A stretch of 64,000 nt of DNA from Chrysoperla carnea. Lineage: Eukaryota > Arthropoda > Insecta > Neuroptera > Chrysopidae. Both the position numbers and the translations under genes were made by a program. Positions 22,551-35,138 of this stretch are shown piece by piece (the first letter of the stretch is position 1; each line of letters opens with the position of its first letter). The stretch is taken from positions 92,250,368 through 92,314,367 of the forward strand of contig NC_058337.1 in NCBI RefSeq assembly GCF_905475395.1, written 5' to 3'. Below the pieces are notes generated by a model. That model saw nothing but the letters and a program-made list of their open reading frames with translations. It was not told the DNA's origin and did no database searches.

Positions 22551-24429
22551 AATACCTAGGTATTAAAAATTGGACCAACAATAAATAATATTAAAAAAAA
22601 TACGGTATCTAGCAGTGTTGGATTTACCGGTAGGCCGAGCAAGTTACAGATTTTAGGAGAGCCATAATTCTAAAAGTAGTAACAATGAAAAAATTTATTA
22701 TTGACTAGAAAAACTATTATTGACTAGAAAAATGCTCAATACTTTTGCTATGCATCTTAGGCAGTGTTACTCAAGATTAATAAGGAAAGGACCTCGGGTG
22801 ATTGCCCCAAAGTAGGGGGTGTTAATTTTTTTTTAAGTTCAATCTGTCGGCAAGTGGAAATGAAAATTAAAAAAGTTTTTACTTTCCTGTCTCAGTTTAG
22901 ATAGTTAACGATTCACTGCATATAATTGATATTAGAGGTTTAGTAAGTTAAATAAGAAAGGAGATGACACAGCTGTGTCATCTAGATTGGAGTAGGTATA
23001 ACACCCCATCGATCGATATAAGTGGTAAGTATATTATCCCATCGATCTATTAAAAAAACTTTACTACGTAAAGTTTTAGTATTATTAAGTTTTAGCACGT
23101 TAGAATTATTAATACAAGTTTTTTAATCCTGATAATTTACCCGTTCTAGGAGCGATTTCGATGTTTGAATTTGAAAAAATTGACTGAATTTGCATAAAAT
23201 TTGGCGCAAAATGAGCACAACAAGAAATATTGTTACAGCGTTGTTTATGTTAATTACAAAATATAAATACTCAAAAACACCTTTTTTTGAAGCAAAAACT
23301 TGTCTTGAAATTAGCTTTTAAAAAGAAGCAAAAAAATTCTTGCTGCTAGGAGAAATTTACGTGTGGCAAAAAAAATTTGAAATTATTTTCTTGTCTAAAG
23401 CAAATTTTGTTTTCTTTATAGCCTAGAAAATGATTTTTCTTTGTACATAAATTTAAGGACGTTCATGCGTGTATCTGTTTTGCTATGTGCGTTCATAGGG
23501 AAACAGAATGTAAATTTTAAAGAATTTTAAATTAGTAGAAAATAGAATTTTTTTTTGAAATTCTATTAAAAGTTTAAATAATAGTTAACTGGTAAAAGTT
23601 TCAAGTGTGGTTATCGATATAATTTTTGAAAAATATCGATTTATATTTTCCATTTAGTCTCATGTTAAACCTTATTTTTAGTCACTTTTTAAACTTAAAA
23701 TTTATTGAAATTAATTCGATAACAGGATATTTTTCCTGTTTTAAATCATAGAAAATCATTTAAACTATCGCTTTATCATATTGTTTTTAATTTCTCTACT
23801 AATATCGTTGACGCATGAACGTCCTTAACTTACTGAAGTAATTAAGAAATAAATTCTTTATTAGAGTTAAGTTTTACGTTTTCGTGTCATGGAATCCGCG
23901 AAGAACCAAAACCCTTTAAGTCACAAGCTTTGCATTTTTCAAATATTGATCATTTTAAACCGTAAAATCTTTAATATTTAGATATATATTACATTAATTT
24001 TATATTTGTTAAAGTTTGAGTTTAAACTAGTAAATATATACCCAATCATTTAGATGAAATCCAAAATTTCTGTTTTTAACTGCCTCTCTATATATGAAAT
24101 AAAAACTAAGTACTATTAATCCACACCTGTATATATGCAAAAAATAAATTACTATTAAGAAGGATGGTTTAATTTAAAATAAAAAGAATTAATACAAAAA
24201 AACCGCGAGCTAATTTTATCAAATTATTCAATTTATATTAATCAAATATAATTACATACTTATATAAAACGCAGTTTACATTAACATGACGTATATTTAT
24301 GTTCATCGTACCATCAAAATATTAAGTAAGGCATGATTTTCTATTTATAAACAGTCTAAGTTAGTGTTCCTGTGTTCCTCTTTATTGATAATATTCATAA
24401 TGTAAATAAAACATTACCGATTTTATATA
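22551..24429. other. AT-rich spacer
   Basis: No exon recognised. A TIR-like word, CAGTGTTGGATTTACCGG, at 22613 may be a remnant of a DNA transposon, but no partner end was found. The rest, including an A/T-rich stretch at 23280-24400, shows nothing I can name. Confidence 0.4.
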
Positions 24430-24560
24430 ACTAAGGCAATCTAAGTGGCTCAGTTGGTAAACGTGAAGTTAATTACATACGCGATATTCCTGCAGTAGAA
24501 AGTTCGGTTCGCGAGTGATTGTAGACACCGCCCTTATTTACTTTTGATGTATTCGAAAAT
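24430..24560 (+). mobile_element. tRNA-derived SINE remnant
   Basis: A pol III type 2 promoter is visible: an A-box TGGCTCAGTTGG at 24446-24457 (exact fit to TRGCNNAGYNGG) and a B-box-like GGTTCGCGAGT at 24506-24516, about 60 bases apart. The flanking bases do not fold into a good tRNA cloverleaf and the B-box has drifted from GGTTCGANNCC, so a decayed SINE or tRNA pseudogene fits better than a working tRNA. The 3' limit is not clear. Confidence 0.5.
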
Positions 24561-24781
24561 TCCAACATGAAGAAAAAATGAAGGTCCATTAACTGTAAAA
24601 GTGTCATGATATTTGATTTTCCAATTTAATTAATGTGGTAAAGTCTTTTGGGGCTATTGGCGAACTAAATTCCCGCCGGAAGACTAAGGATCCGCAGTAA
24701 TCTTAGCCACTCACAAAGTTTCAAGTATGTCTTTATCATTTAAAAAAACCCGTCGTGTTTCTCGGTCCAGTCCACCTTATG

Positions 24782-25220
24782 AATGTTTCAAGTACGAGGC
24801 TACGAGAGAGCCCCACCTCACCTAGGTGCCTCGCAACCGAAACACGAGGGGAGGCTCAAAATTTTAAGCTTTGTTACTAATCGATGCGAAGCGATGCATA
24901 TTGTTCCAAAAACTGAGGTGCGGCGAGTCTAAATTTTAGTTAATATTTTAAGAAAAATATTTATTTATTAAGAATTAAATAGAAGATACTAAATAAATTA
25001 TAAATAATATAAAAAAAGGCTAGTCAATACTCTACCTCGGCAGAGGTCTTGACGAGGCGCGGGCAGTGAACATTCTCCCGAGGCCGAGACGAGGCGAGGT
25101 TTTGGTATCACCTCGCCTCTCTTTTTTCATCATGAACCTCGCCTCGTCTCGGCCTCGGGAGAATGTTCACTGCCCGCGCCTCGTCAAAACCTCGCCTCGC
25201 CTCGTACCTCGTGAAACACT
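24782..25220. mobile_element. GC-rich foldback element
   Basis: A GC-rich block about 440 bp long stands out from AT-rich surroundings. Its outer ends are inverted relatives: left ATGTTTCAAGTACGAGGC, and right, read on the other strand, AGTGTTTCACGAGGTACGAGG. The body is rich in the words GAGGCGAGG and CCTCGCC and holds the perfect inverted repeat at 25049-25187. No transposase frame; the open frame at 25066-25251 is only the hairpin sequence. I could not find a clean target duplication. Confidence 0.6.
25049..25187. repeat. Perfect 53-bp inverted repeat with 33-base loop
   Basis: Arms 25049-25101 and 25135-25187 are exact reverse complements by eye. The left arm runs through GCGGGCAGTGAACATTCTCC and GAGGCCGAGACGAGGCGAGG. 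Such a GC-rich arm pair would give a very stable hairpin in RNA or single-stranded DNA. Zero mismatches over 53 bp imply a recent origin or ongoing correction between the arms. Confidence 0.92.
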
Positions 25221-25603
25221 ATTATCTATAGGTATGACGAATAAAGTTTGAAAATCAGTAAATCGGTCTCCTAGCTTTTTGTAGAACCATTGTGTGCCTA
25301 CATTTTTGAGCCTTGCAAATTTATAATCCATTTTATATTAATATAAATTGTACTTTACAATCAACAACAATAAGTTCTATGTGTTTTTTATTTAACGCAA
25401 AGAATTAATTTATTCATAGAATAAAACAAACAAAATACAAATTCATTCAAACATAATGTATTGAAGACACAATTAATAAAACAAACAATAAATAAAAACG
25501 GGTATAAATAAATATTTTATTTTTAAATATTGTATAAATCATAATTATTCTATTTATAAAAAGTACAAAATAAAAATATTAAAAAATATATTTAAATAAT
25601 AAT

Positions 25604-28600
25604 ATGTTAATAATATTTAAAATATTATTCGTGATATTAATACTATTATTAAAATATGTTAATTTATGTTCAATAAATGCTTGTGATGCATTACAAATAT
25701 GCACAGAGGATATTGATGATATTAAAAATAAAATTGCTGCCGAAACCGATTTAGAAACGCTCGCTATACGATTACGAAATATTGATAGGCGTTTACGTGC
25801 TGTTGAACAACCATGTATGCATAATATTTTCATTTTATTTATTTATTATTCAATTTTTTAATTTTATTCACCCTTTTATTTTCTTTTGTTTTTTAATACT
25901 ACTTTATAAGAGATTCCTCTAAACAATATCGCATTCGCATTCCATTTTTGGAAAAACAATTCTGTCTATATAGCCCACTCGGGGAAAAATCCTTCTTAAT
26001 CTACAAATCTCTGTATTCCTGTATAGGTACTTCAGGTTACTTTTTTTGGTAAATCTAAGAACACATTTGTGACGAAAATTTAGAAATTTCTCGCGTAGTG
26101 CAAAATGTGAAATACCAAATATTGTTTGCCCCAAATTTTACAGCAAATCTACCAAGATGAATTTCATGCAGAGCTCCACCATGAGTAAAAACTTCAAGTA
26201 GATTCAATAATTCTTTCGATTGTTAGGTACTACGTGACAAAAATTTGATACAGACCCACACAAAAAACCACACAGGCAGGGTCTTTGGTTTGGTACTAGT
26301 AAACAAACTCAGATCATTCTTTAAGACATTCTCAAGTCTTAAAATTTGTGTTGCTATTTATACCTGATATAATGAGGGTAATGTTTTGTTTTGACTATAC
26401 TAATGGTTTTGTCGAGCCGAGTTTTTTAGTATCTAAACGTCTTCTGACTGACGTTAGAAGCGGAGCAGAAGCCTTTGAAGCGTTACATTATATAATAGTC
26501 GAGTATTTAAATTAGCAAATAGTTTTTTTTAAGGAGATCAATTGCGCTGTCGTGAAAAATAACGTGAAGAACCCATGTTAAAAACACATATTATTAGGGT
26601 TTTCTAATTTTTAATGCATATATTACCAAAAACTGGGTATATAATGTATTTTATATTTAGAAGTAGGTAATTCTTGGGTAGTAAAGAGATATTTGCTTGA
26701 GCTTTAGGAAAAGTATAAATTGTGCGTCAAATTGTGCTGGAGTCTAACAGTGAGAATTAAAATTGGAACACTCTCCGTTTAGGGGCAGATTCTTGCGTCT
26801 TGAGAGCAATAGGAATAGTACCGTGATGAGCAAGAGCAAGACCAACATTAATACAAAACATATTGTCTTACACAAAAATAGATACACCTAGATCTTAATC
26901 TTGCAAGTGATCAAATTCTTAAGTGTGTAAGCATGCAAGCAAAGCTTGAGTATAAGGCTAAATGTGTAAGATAAAGATAAACTATTGAAGTTTAGGCTAT
27001 GCGTTAACTCATTACTGGTTACTTTCGGGACTTTTAACTAATTCTATACCATAAATCATGTACATTAGATGCTCCCTAGTAGAGTAGAAAGGAAGACAAA
27101 TAAACAAATTGTTATATATTTGTTTCAATTTCTTTTTGTGTACTTTATAAAAGCCCTCATACCTCCCGCTTTTTAAGAGCAGACTGTTGTTTACATCTAC
27201 TTACCTGTATGTAATGCCAGTTTGTATTTCATTTTTAGTATGGACAATAATGCGAACATCCTCCAGAAGTTTCGAAGGTTGTTCACACGGACCATGTAAA
27301 TGTCGACCAGAAACATTGAGTTTAACTTGTTGGAAATCTGGAATTAATAAGATACCAGCATCACAAGTGATACCAAATAATATTAAATCAATGTAAATAT
27401 TTGTTTTTATTGAGCTATCAACTCTTCAGATTTATGGTAAGTTTTGCCCGGGACGTTTATTACGACAATCTTTAATGGTGTTAGTTGAATACTAATACTA
27501 CATTACTGAGACCGGACATAGTCGTCTCGAGCAAAATATATTATGACCCTGAAAGAGCAAATTGGAAAGAGATTTTGCAATAATGATTAATTCAATTAAT
27601 ACTTGGATAACTTTTATTTTTCAGTGATTTAGGTGTTAATCACTTAAGTACGTTACACAAAGATACTTTTCAAATATTACCGCATTTACAAGAAATTGAT
27701 TTGTTCGATAACCAAATTGATTTTTTGCCACCAACAATTTTCGATAACCTAGAAAGCCTAACCAGTCTGTAAGTAATAAAAAAGTGTTTATATTTTTTAA
27801 TCTTAAAATATTTTGAGATGCAGTATAATAAAATTTTAAAAATACATAATTTAAAAAAATACGTGGTTTAACAAAATGTGCCTACAGATACAATTTTCCT
27901 TTAAAGTTTTATTTTCGGCTGCCTATGACCCTTAAGGCTAGAGCTAATTTTAGCTAAATAGTATTGGGTTTTTTTTAAAATGAACTGTTGTCGGGCATAA
28001 AGGCCCTTTATAAACATTTATAAATAAAATATTAATCTCATACATTAATAGTGGCAAACAGCGTAAAATAATTTAGAAATAAAACTGTTCGTTGATTCTA
28101 TAAATTAAAAATCCTTTTATATTTTTTAGACGTTTACATCGCAATAATCTCGAAGAGCTAGATGAAGATATATTTTTAAAACTTATAAGCTTACAAACAC
28201 TAGATATTTCATACAACGATTTAAAATACTTAGAATCACGATTATTTCGAGGAAATTCACATATGAAATTCTTACAATTATCTGGTAATCACTTGCGTGA
28301 TTTACCCGACGATATTTTTTGGCAATTACATAGTTTAGAAGAACTTGATTTAAGTGATAATAAATTAAACTTTTTACCACATAATTTATTTGATCATTTG
28401 ACTGGCTTGAAAAAATTGAAGCTGAGTGAAAACAGTTTAGAAATTTTACCTCAAGGTATAACTACTTTTCCGATATTGAAAATTGAATCGATCTGAAAAT
28501 GAACAATTTTATACAGAAATAGCAAATTCATCTAAAGATATATTAGTGCGGTACGCATATTTAGTAGCAGTGAAAACGATCTTGTAAGAATTTACAAGAT

Positions 28601-30785
28601 AATTTTCGTTAGATGCGCTGCACTAGCTTATTTTTTAAATGTGTACTACCCACAAGTATAAACCCAACTTTAAAAAAAGTCATTAGTTTTAAAAGTCACT
28701 TTCAACAAGTGCATTTGTGGCTTGTGGTATTATGGAAACGAACCTTTTTGAAGATGTCAGTCGGTGATGATTATCCTTTAATTAGACACCACCGAAACTG
28801 TCTGGAATTATTAGTAATTATATGTCCGGATTTAATAATAATATGTTAATGTTTAAAATTTGTCTTATGAAGTTAGTTCAAAATTTTCTTTATTATTATT
28901 TGAAAAATATAATGCTTTAAATGTCGATGTTTTTCTTTTGTAACTGCACATTTCTAATTTCTAACCTTTAAAAGTATTATTAAATGTTTACTATGACGTT
29001 ATAATTAGAAATCTGCACATGAAAAAATACCAACATCTTCAAAAGGGCTCGTTTCTATAATGCCTCAAGTCACAAGTGCACTTGTTGAAAGTGAACTAGT
29101 GACTTTTTTAAAAGTTGATTTTATACTTGTGGGTATTCCACATTTAAAAAATAAGCTAGTGTAGCGCCACTTTCTCATATATTGACAGTGAGGCATTCAG
29201 GCTTCCATAATCATCACATAGTCAAGTTTTCCGTAATATTCTGAAAACATTCTAAATTTAAATAGAGATTGATTCAATTTTACTTAATTTTATAATATAC
29301 AACATATTATTGACTTCTTTAAATATATTAATATTTTCAGGAATTTTTAGAAATCTACACAAATTAAATATATTAAAATTACGGCGTAATTTATTGTACG
29401 ATATTCCAGCTCATTTATTCTCGAACTTAACACAGTTAAAAGTATTAGAGCTAACAGCAAATAAATTAATGACATTATCACCAACAAATTTTACAAATTT
29501 ATTAAATTTAAAAGAATTACACTTAGGATTAAATTTAATAACACATATACCAGCGGGTACATTCAAATCATTACTTAATTTAGATAAATTATATTTATTT
29601 GCGAATAATCTAGAACAATTAGATGCTGGTGTATTTGAAGGATTAACAAAATTAACATTCTTACTTTTAAATAACAATTTATTGAAACAAATTAATGAAT
29701 ATGTGTTTGTAGATACGCCAAATATTGAAAAATTGTAAGTCTTAGAATTGAAAAATAACTTTTTTTCAAGGAAAAATTGTTTATAGTGTTCATATGTTGC
29801 TCTTAAATGAATTCTCTCGAAGTTTTAATAAAAGATCGGGACATAGGGACACATTTCTGATTACAAGTGTATGAAGTTAATTCATTGTTCAAAGTATGTA
29901 GCTATAAGCAATTTGCCTTATATTTCAGGATTATTAATTAAAATTTGTTTTAATAAAATAAAATTTTTTTCTAGACATTTGGACAGTAATAAGTTTCAAT
30001 ATTTACCAGCAAAATGTTTTGATTGTCTAGAAAAATTAATTTCAATTAAACTAGCGAAAAATCCATGGCATTGTGATTGTGCAGTTTCTTACTTAGCAGC
30101 GTAAGTATTACGAATATTATTAAATTAGGAAAAATAAACTTTTGTAATCCATATGCAAAACTGGCAAAAAAATCAAACATTCTTAAGATTTGGGAATATA
30201 TTCGAATATTTTCTGCGTAATTAATTTTTGTGCTTGATGTCACATAAACTACAAACACCAACTGCTTTTAAAATATCATACGGTCCTGAAAAAAGTCAAA
30301 GAGAGTCTTTTCAAATGAGCCATAACTTAACCCTCCGTTCCATTTGAAAAAACGTACTCCAGCGCGTCCCGGCTGCCTTGCGGGAGCTGTATGAGTGTCT
30401 GTTTTACGTCTTTGTTCTTCTAATCTTCCCCAAATTTTCCCTAAATTGCAGAATGTTTGACCAAACTCGATTTTACATAATGGAGAGGTTCCTTTGAAAA
30501 ATTTATTTTAAATGTTGTATTTTATTTTTCAGGTGGATACAAAATAACAAACCAAAAATTTGGGATACAGCACCAACATGCCGCGGTCCTGGTGATTTAG
30601 GTGGCAAAACACTGGAAATTATGACCTTTGATGATCTATGTGATGGACAATGGGCTAGTATGGTTCGACTGTCACCACGTATTCCAATACAAAGTTTATA
30701 CCCTCCAAGTGTAAATAAAACTTTGAACGGGTCAAATATTTTTAGCAGTATGGAACAAACTAAAGACAAAGTAGAAACAATATAA
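25604..30785 (+). CDS. Secreted leucine-rich repeat protein (LRRNT-13xLRR-LRRCT)
   Basis: Seven exons: 25604-25814, 27239-27392, 27625-27768, 28130-28455, 29341-29734, 29975-30100, 30533-30785. All borders are GT-AG and all phases join (1,2,2,1,2,2), giving 535 residues. Exon 1 encodes a hydrophobic signal peptide (residues 1 to about 25) and a helical, charged segment. Exon 2 gives an LRRNT cap (CSHGPCKCRPETLSLTC). Then follow 13 repeats of exactly 24 residues of the typical LxxLxLxxNxLxxLpxxxF type, and an LRRCT cap (NPWHCDC, later CRGPG and LCDGQW). There is no transmembrane segment or GPI-like tail, so the protein is probably secreted. The architecture resembles acid-labile subunit, CPN2 or LRRC15-like proteins, whose LRR arc binds other extracellular proteins; the ligand is unknown. 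Reading through the exon 4 donor would give a short form ending at 28496. Confidence 0.92.
28614..29169. mobile_element. MITE with about 145-bp inverted arms in LRR intron 4
   Basis: Left arm 28614-28757 and right arm about 29026-29169 are inverted copies with scattered differences. Shared words include CACTAGCTTATTTTTTAAAT, CCCACAAGTATAAA, CACTTTCAACAAGTGCA and TTTTGAAGATGT. The unique centre (about 270 bp) has no transposase-like frame. The element makes up most of the 885-bp intron between exons 4 and 5 and could form a long hairpin in the pre-mRNA. Confidence 0.8.
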
Positions 30786-30822
30786 GATAATTTATATTTT
30801 TTGTGTTAATTACTATTATTAG

Positions 30823-30904
30823 GTATACTTTGTATCACAAAAAACGCACGGATTTACATAAAGTATTTACGTAAATCCCTGCGTTTTTTGTGACACAGAG
30901 GTAC
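30823..30904. repeat. Hairpin just downstream of the LRR gene
   Basis: Arms 30823-30857 and 30871-30904 are nearly perfect inverted copies around CACAAAAAACGCA and GGATTTAC, with a 13-base loop. It begins 38 bases after the stop codon, so it probably lies in the 3' UTR. It could be a small MITE or an RNA structure. Confidence 0.7.
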
Positions 30905-33532
30905 ATTTGTTATTATGTTGTCAAGTTTATTTAAAAATGATTTATATAAATATTTCAAGTTATAATAAATTTCCTTTTGCTTTCGACACTTTCGCAAAAT
31001 AGAACGAAGTAGAGTGCCTTGCCTGACTTCAATAAAACCTCAGTTTTTTGTGCTCGAATCAAAGAAAACACGAGGCATCCACACGATTTCAAGTATCATC
31101 TCCTTCAGCTATTTGCTATAGAAACGCGTGTCATTTCCGTTGAATTTAAACGACTTTACTAAAGTTGAAAATTGTTATAGAGATTGTATATTGTATTTAA
31201 ATAACAGTTATGACTGTCAGTCAGTTTAATGTAAGAACAGGGCTGGTCAGTCAGCCCTTATATTTGTGCATTAAATAAATAAGATTCAGTTATGATTGTC
31301 GTGGTATTGAAATGAATTTATTAAAGCTGAAAATATACAGATTGTATATTGCATGTAAATAACAACTTTTTAAAAAATCACCAGTGTATATAAAATTGTT
31401 AATATGTCTGTTTCTAAGCATGTAACTTTTGAAAGACTTGACCGATTCAAGTAAAAATTCCACACAATATATTTGTTTTGTCAACACAAATTCTTGAAGC
31501 TGGATCAGAACCTGTGATCCGAAGCTGCATCAGAGGCCGAAGTATCCTCCTCCACCCATAGCCCTTCTTGAGGTATATCACACTGCATAGATAGAATACC
31601 ATATTTATTTTTAGAAATGAAAGTTCTATATTACAATTAATCCTCTATCGTTTCTTCACTATCTTTATATTCTATATCTTTTATCTTTTTTTAAGTTTAA
31701 AATGCGCTCATATTTTAATTACTTCTTAAAGTTTGGAGTGAGTGCCTTGACGAGGCTCGTCCAAAAACATTTGGAAAGAAGAGATCGAGGTAGGTATTAA
31801 GAAATTAATTTAATTTAATACAAAAAAAAAAAAAAATACATTGTTTGTGTTTTAATATAGTAAGTGAAGTGTTTTGATCCAGTAAAAAATTTACAAAGGC
31901 ATTTATATAATTTAGAATAAGTAAAAACTTAATGATTGATAAATTGTTACATAATAGCAAAATAAAAGGACATTAAATTGAAAATAAATTAAAGTAATTT
32001 GTTTAAATCGGTATAAACTCACATTCAAATGCACCACAGATATTATTTTTGAAGGAACAGCTATAGGCTTATTAATTGCAGTAATTATTATGTCAATTGC
32101 ATTTATACATTAAATTATTGGGTCAAAAAACATGTCCGTGTATACACCTTAAAAAATTATACAGTATGTTTTAGTCATAATTTGAGGTACAATAATAGTG
32201 TTGATTGAAACGGTATCGTATGAAATTTATAATTGACTTTGAGATTTTCCTCATAGCAGCATATTCTTGTCTCAAAAATATTTGCCAATTCGTGATTCCG
32301 TTACTAGATCAATCAATTTACTTTTAATTGCTTGACATCTTCATAAGTTGTTTATAATTGTTTTCCTTTCTTTAAAACAAAGCATTAGTTTTTTTCGTTT
32401 TGCAAAAATATTTTTTTTTCCGAGTATTTTTGCTATAGAACTTTTTTTATCGTAAGATAGTTTTGCACGATCATTGAGTGTAAAACATTACGTGAAAATA
32501 CAATATTATTTATATAGATACACAGAGGTAGTAAGAAATTTAAAGCTCTTTACAATTTTCTTACGGTTATTATAGCCTTATTAAGGTACGTTATATTTCT
32601 TAAGAAAGTAGAGCCTTGAATAAAGAAATAAATAGAGAGATCTTTACTAAATTAAAACGGCTCGTACCTAGAACTGTGGCAATCCCGGAAATCTTATCCT
32701 TGATTTCGTCAACCAACCAAGCTTTGTGGAGTCAGTGTCAACATATAACGTAATAGGTAAATGGGGAAATAAGTTAATTGAAGAACATAATGACTCCCGA
32801 TAAAATTGCTAAAGGTAATACCGAGTTATAAAGAAAACGCAATAGCAGATGTAAAAAAATTAATGCTCTCACATTAGATTGCAACGGAGATTAAGACAGA
32901 TTATTGATGCGATTGCGATATCATATGGTTCTCGAAGATAAGACTGCGTGTTTTGATCATCAACCCAACTTAATGATTTAATACAGGGTATCCAAGAAGT
33001 CAGGATGTGGTGATAGCCATCAATGATGTAATTGTTGAATGTATCAAAAGTACTGTTATCTTTAATGACGCAATATGAACAAATGCAATAATTAAAAGAT
33101 CATAAAACTCTTTTAATAATTGCATTTCTATTTTCAACTATTAGAATATATTGAGTGCAATAATATTCTATGACATGTTGGTTATTATAATTATTATTAT
33201 AAATGTGAAATGTAAATTATTTATATTTGTATTCAGTAATTTATTATATTTGAAAAATAATAAATAACATAAATATTTATCATTATGCTCAACAGTTCAA
33301 TAAAATCTATGTATGTACGTTTTTAAATGCAAGTATTAGTAAACCTCGATTCAGTTATAAGGAAAAAGTCTTAAGCACATTAAAACAATTTCAAAATGAT
33401 ATTTGCGAAAATTTTACTTCTTCGATTCAAGGCATAGGATGATGAAATTTAAACTTTAGCTCCTGAACATTTTAAATTATATTTAACAATCAATCTCTGT
33501 ACTGCTTGCTTTTTTGGTCTTTCTATAGTTGA

Positions 33533-33718
33533 TTTCTCTTGCAAGAAGCCGAAAATGATTCCAATAACATTGTCCCTAAGGTACGACATCTTACCGTAAA
33601 ACAACAGACAAGAAAATTACTAGAAAAACAGAAACATAAATTTAGCACCGACGTCCTGGTTAAAACCTCCTTTTTTATTACCAAGCTTACACATAAAAAT
33701 TCGCCAAAAGAAAAGTAA
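33533..33718 (+). CDS. Unrecognised coding-like frame (possible exon or fragment)
   Basis: A 61-codon frame with balanced, charged composition lies between an in-frame TGA and a TAA. It contains ENDSNNIVPKVRHLTVKQQT and then KFSTDVLVKTSFFITKLTHK. A pyrimidine-AG acceptor ends at about 33528, but the phase places a stop immediately after it, so the true 5' edge is unclear. No family, start codon or partner exon was recognised; it could be the last exon of an unseen gene or a transposon remnant. Confidence 0.2.
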   Translation, partial: FLLQEAENDSNNIVPKVRHLTVKQQTRKLLEKQKHKFSTDVLVKTSFFITKLTHKNSPKEK

Positions 33719-33869
33719 AACGAATCATAGAACTTTCTCTTCATAATCACGGTTTATTTTTCACGGTTTTTGGTTTGGGCTGTCATAACTATATTGGACG
33801 CTAGATTTTCAAAATCAGTCTGCGCATCCTATGCCAGTAAAAAATAAATAAGTCGTGGATAGAGTTTGG

Positions 33870-34230
33870 TGCGCCCTTGAGGTTCACACAAATAATTTCC
33901 CAGCATAATAAAAAGTTCTAAAAAATAAAAACTCGACCGACTCGAAACTATGCGACCGAATGTTAAAAAATAATTTTCGGATCATATTGCCGCTAATACA
34001 TTTCGATCGGCACTTCAACAAAGTCGATATCATTTTTTGTTCGCGCGATATCGATTAGGAAAGAATTTTAAAAGAAAACTCCTCCGAATCGATAAGAATC
34101 GACCGAATGCTATGAAATTCCTTTCGGATCATATTTCTGATATTATGCTTCGATCGACACCTCTAAGAAGTCGATATCATCTTTTGCGATATCGATGACA
34201 AAAAAAAATACAACAAACACACGCACACAG
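33870..34230. repeat. Dispersed repeat with two degenerate tandem units
   Basis: Two related units of about 150 bp share CGACCGAATG, TTTCGGATCATATT, CGATCG-CAC and AAGTCGATATCAT. An inverted partial copy lies at about 41885-42075 (GATCCGAAAAGAATTTC, GAGTCAGTCGAGTTTTAA, CTGGGAAGTTAAT), so it belongs to a family present more than once in the window. Confidence 0.65.
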
Positions 34231-35136
34231 ATACTTTTTCTCCAAATTATGTTAATGTCTCGTCTTAACCATGAAACTTACAGATATGTTGAACATTTCG
34301 AAAATCGAACCCATAACAATAACATCCTATAGTGAAAAGTTAATAATATCTGAATTACTACCCTAAAATAAAGTTATGTATATTTTCAAACATCGAATTT
34401 AACTCTTTTTGCCTGTTAAGATGAGAAACTTTTTAATGATTTCATCTACTTTGAAATTATTTGTAGAATTCAGTACTTATTATTGCTAAATTTATGAATT
34501 TACCTTTTTTTTAATTTTCAATTTCGAAAAAGACCTTTCGCATTTGCTACTATCACTGGAAGAAATGTATGCGTAAGAATCTTGAAACATTAGCAGACAT
34601 CAAAATGTATAATGAAATACATCGAATAAATATAATTAAATACATCGAAAGGAGTTGTCTTTATTTATGAAAAGTAAAGACAGCAATTCCAACTCATAAA
34701 TAAACAACAATTTTACACAAACTGCTTGCATAAAATTAGCATTTTACTACACGTTATTTACCTTCCTTTCAATATAAAAAAATTAGTATCGAAGGACCTG
34801 CGTTAGATAAGCGAATTTGTTCAGAGACTGAAAACATAACACATTTTTCTTAAAAACGAATATTGCATTTTTAATTGATCAAGGATTGTTGTTTTGAAAA
34901 CTGAGCGTTTAGGGAAAAAATCACAGGAGTAATTTTTTTTCTTAAAACTGATAAAAAAATACAAAAATATTTTTTATTTTGAAAAATTCAAAATTTTGTA
35001 CTATGCGCATCCCTCCACCTTTTGTTTATCGGTCGATTTTTTTCATTAACGAACTTGACCTTTCAAATACCAACCCCCTTCTTGATACCAACTTTTATTC
35101 AAATCGGACTTAAATTGCGACCGCTAGAGAGTGTAC

Positions 35137-35138
<2 letters not shown>

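Larger units (their letters stand above)
30905..35138. other. Intergenic, repeat-bearing
   Basis: No gene recognised. It holds two related copies of a segment sharing GATTGTATATTG and GTAAATAACA (about 31151-31217 and 31314-31366), an open 61-codon frame at 33533-33718 and a dispersed repeat at 33870-34230, described separately. A short minus-strand frame at about 31500-31585, Glu/Asp/Ser-rich, looks like the end of a decayed coding sequence. Confidence 0.4.

Noticed and set aside
22613..22760. hAT-type transposon end (CAGTGTTGGATTTACCGG)
   Set aside because: No matching second terminus and no target duplication could be found; only noted as a possible remnant.
25066..25251. A 61-codon protein gene
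   Set aside because: It is one arm and loop of the GC-rich foldback; the openness comes from the repeated CTCG/GAGG words.
29411..29677. Minus-strand frame in the LRR region
   Set aside because: Antisense of LRR exon 5, whose repeat pattern and splice phases are unmistakable.
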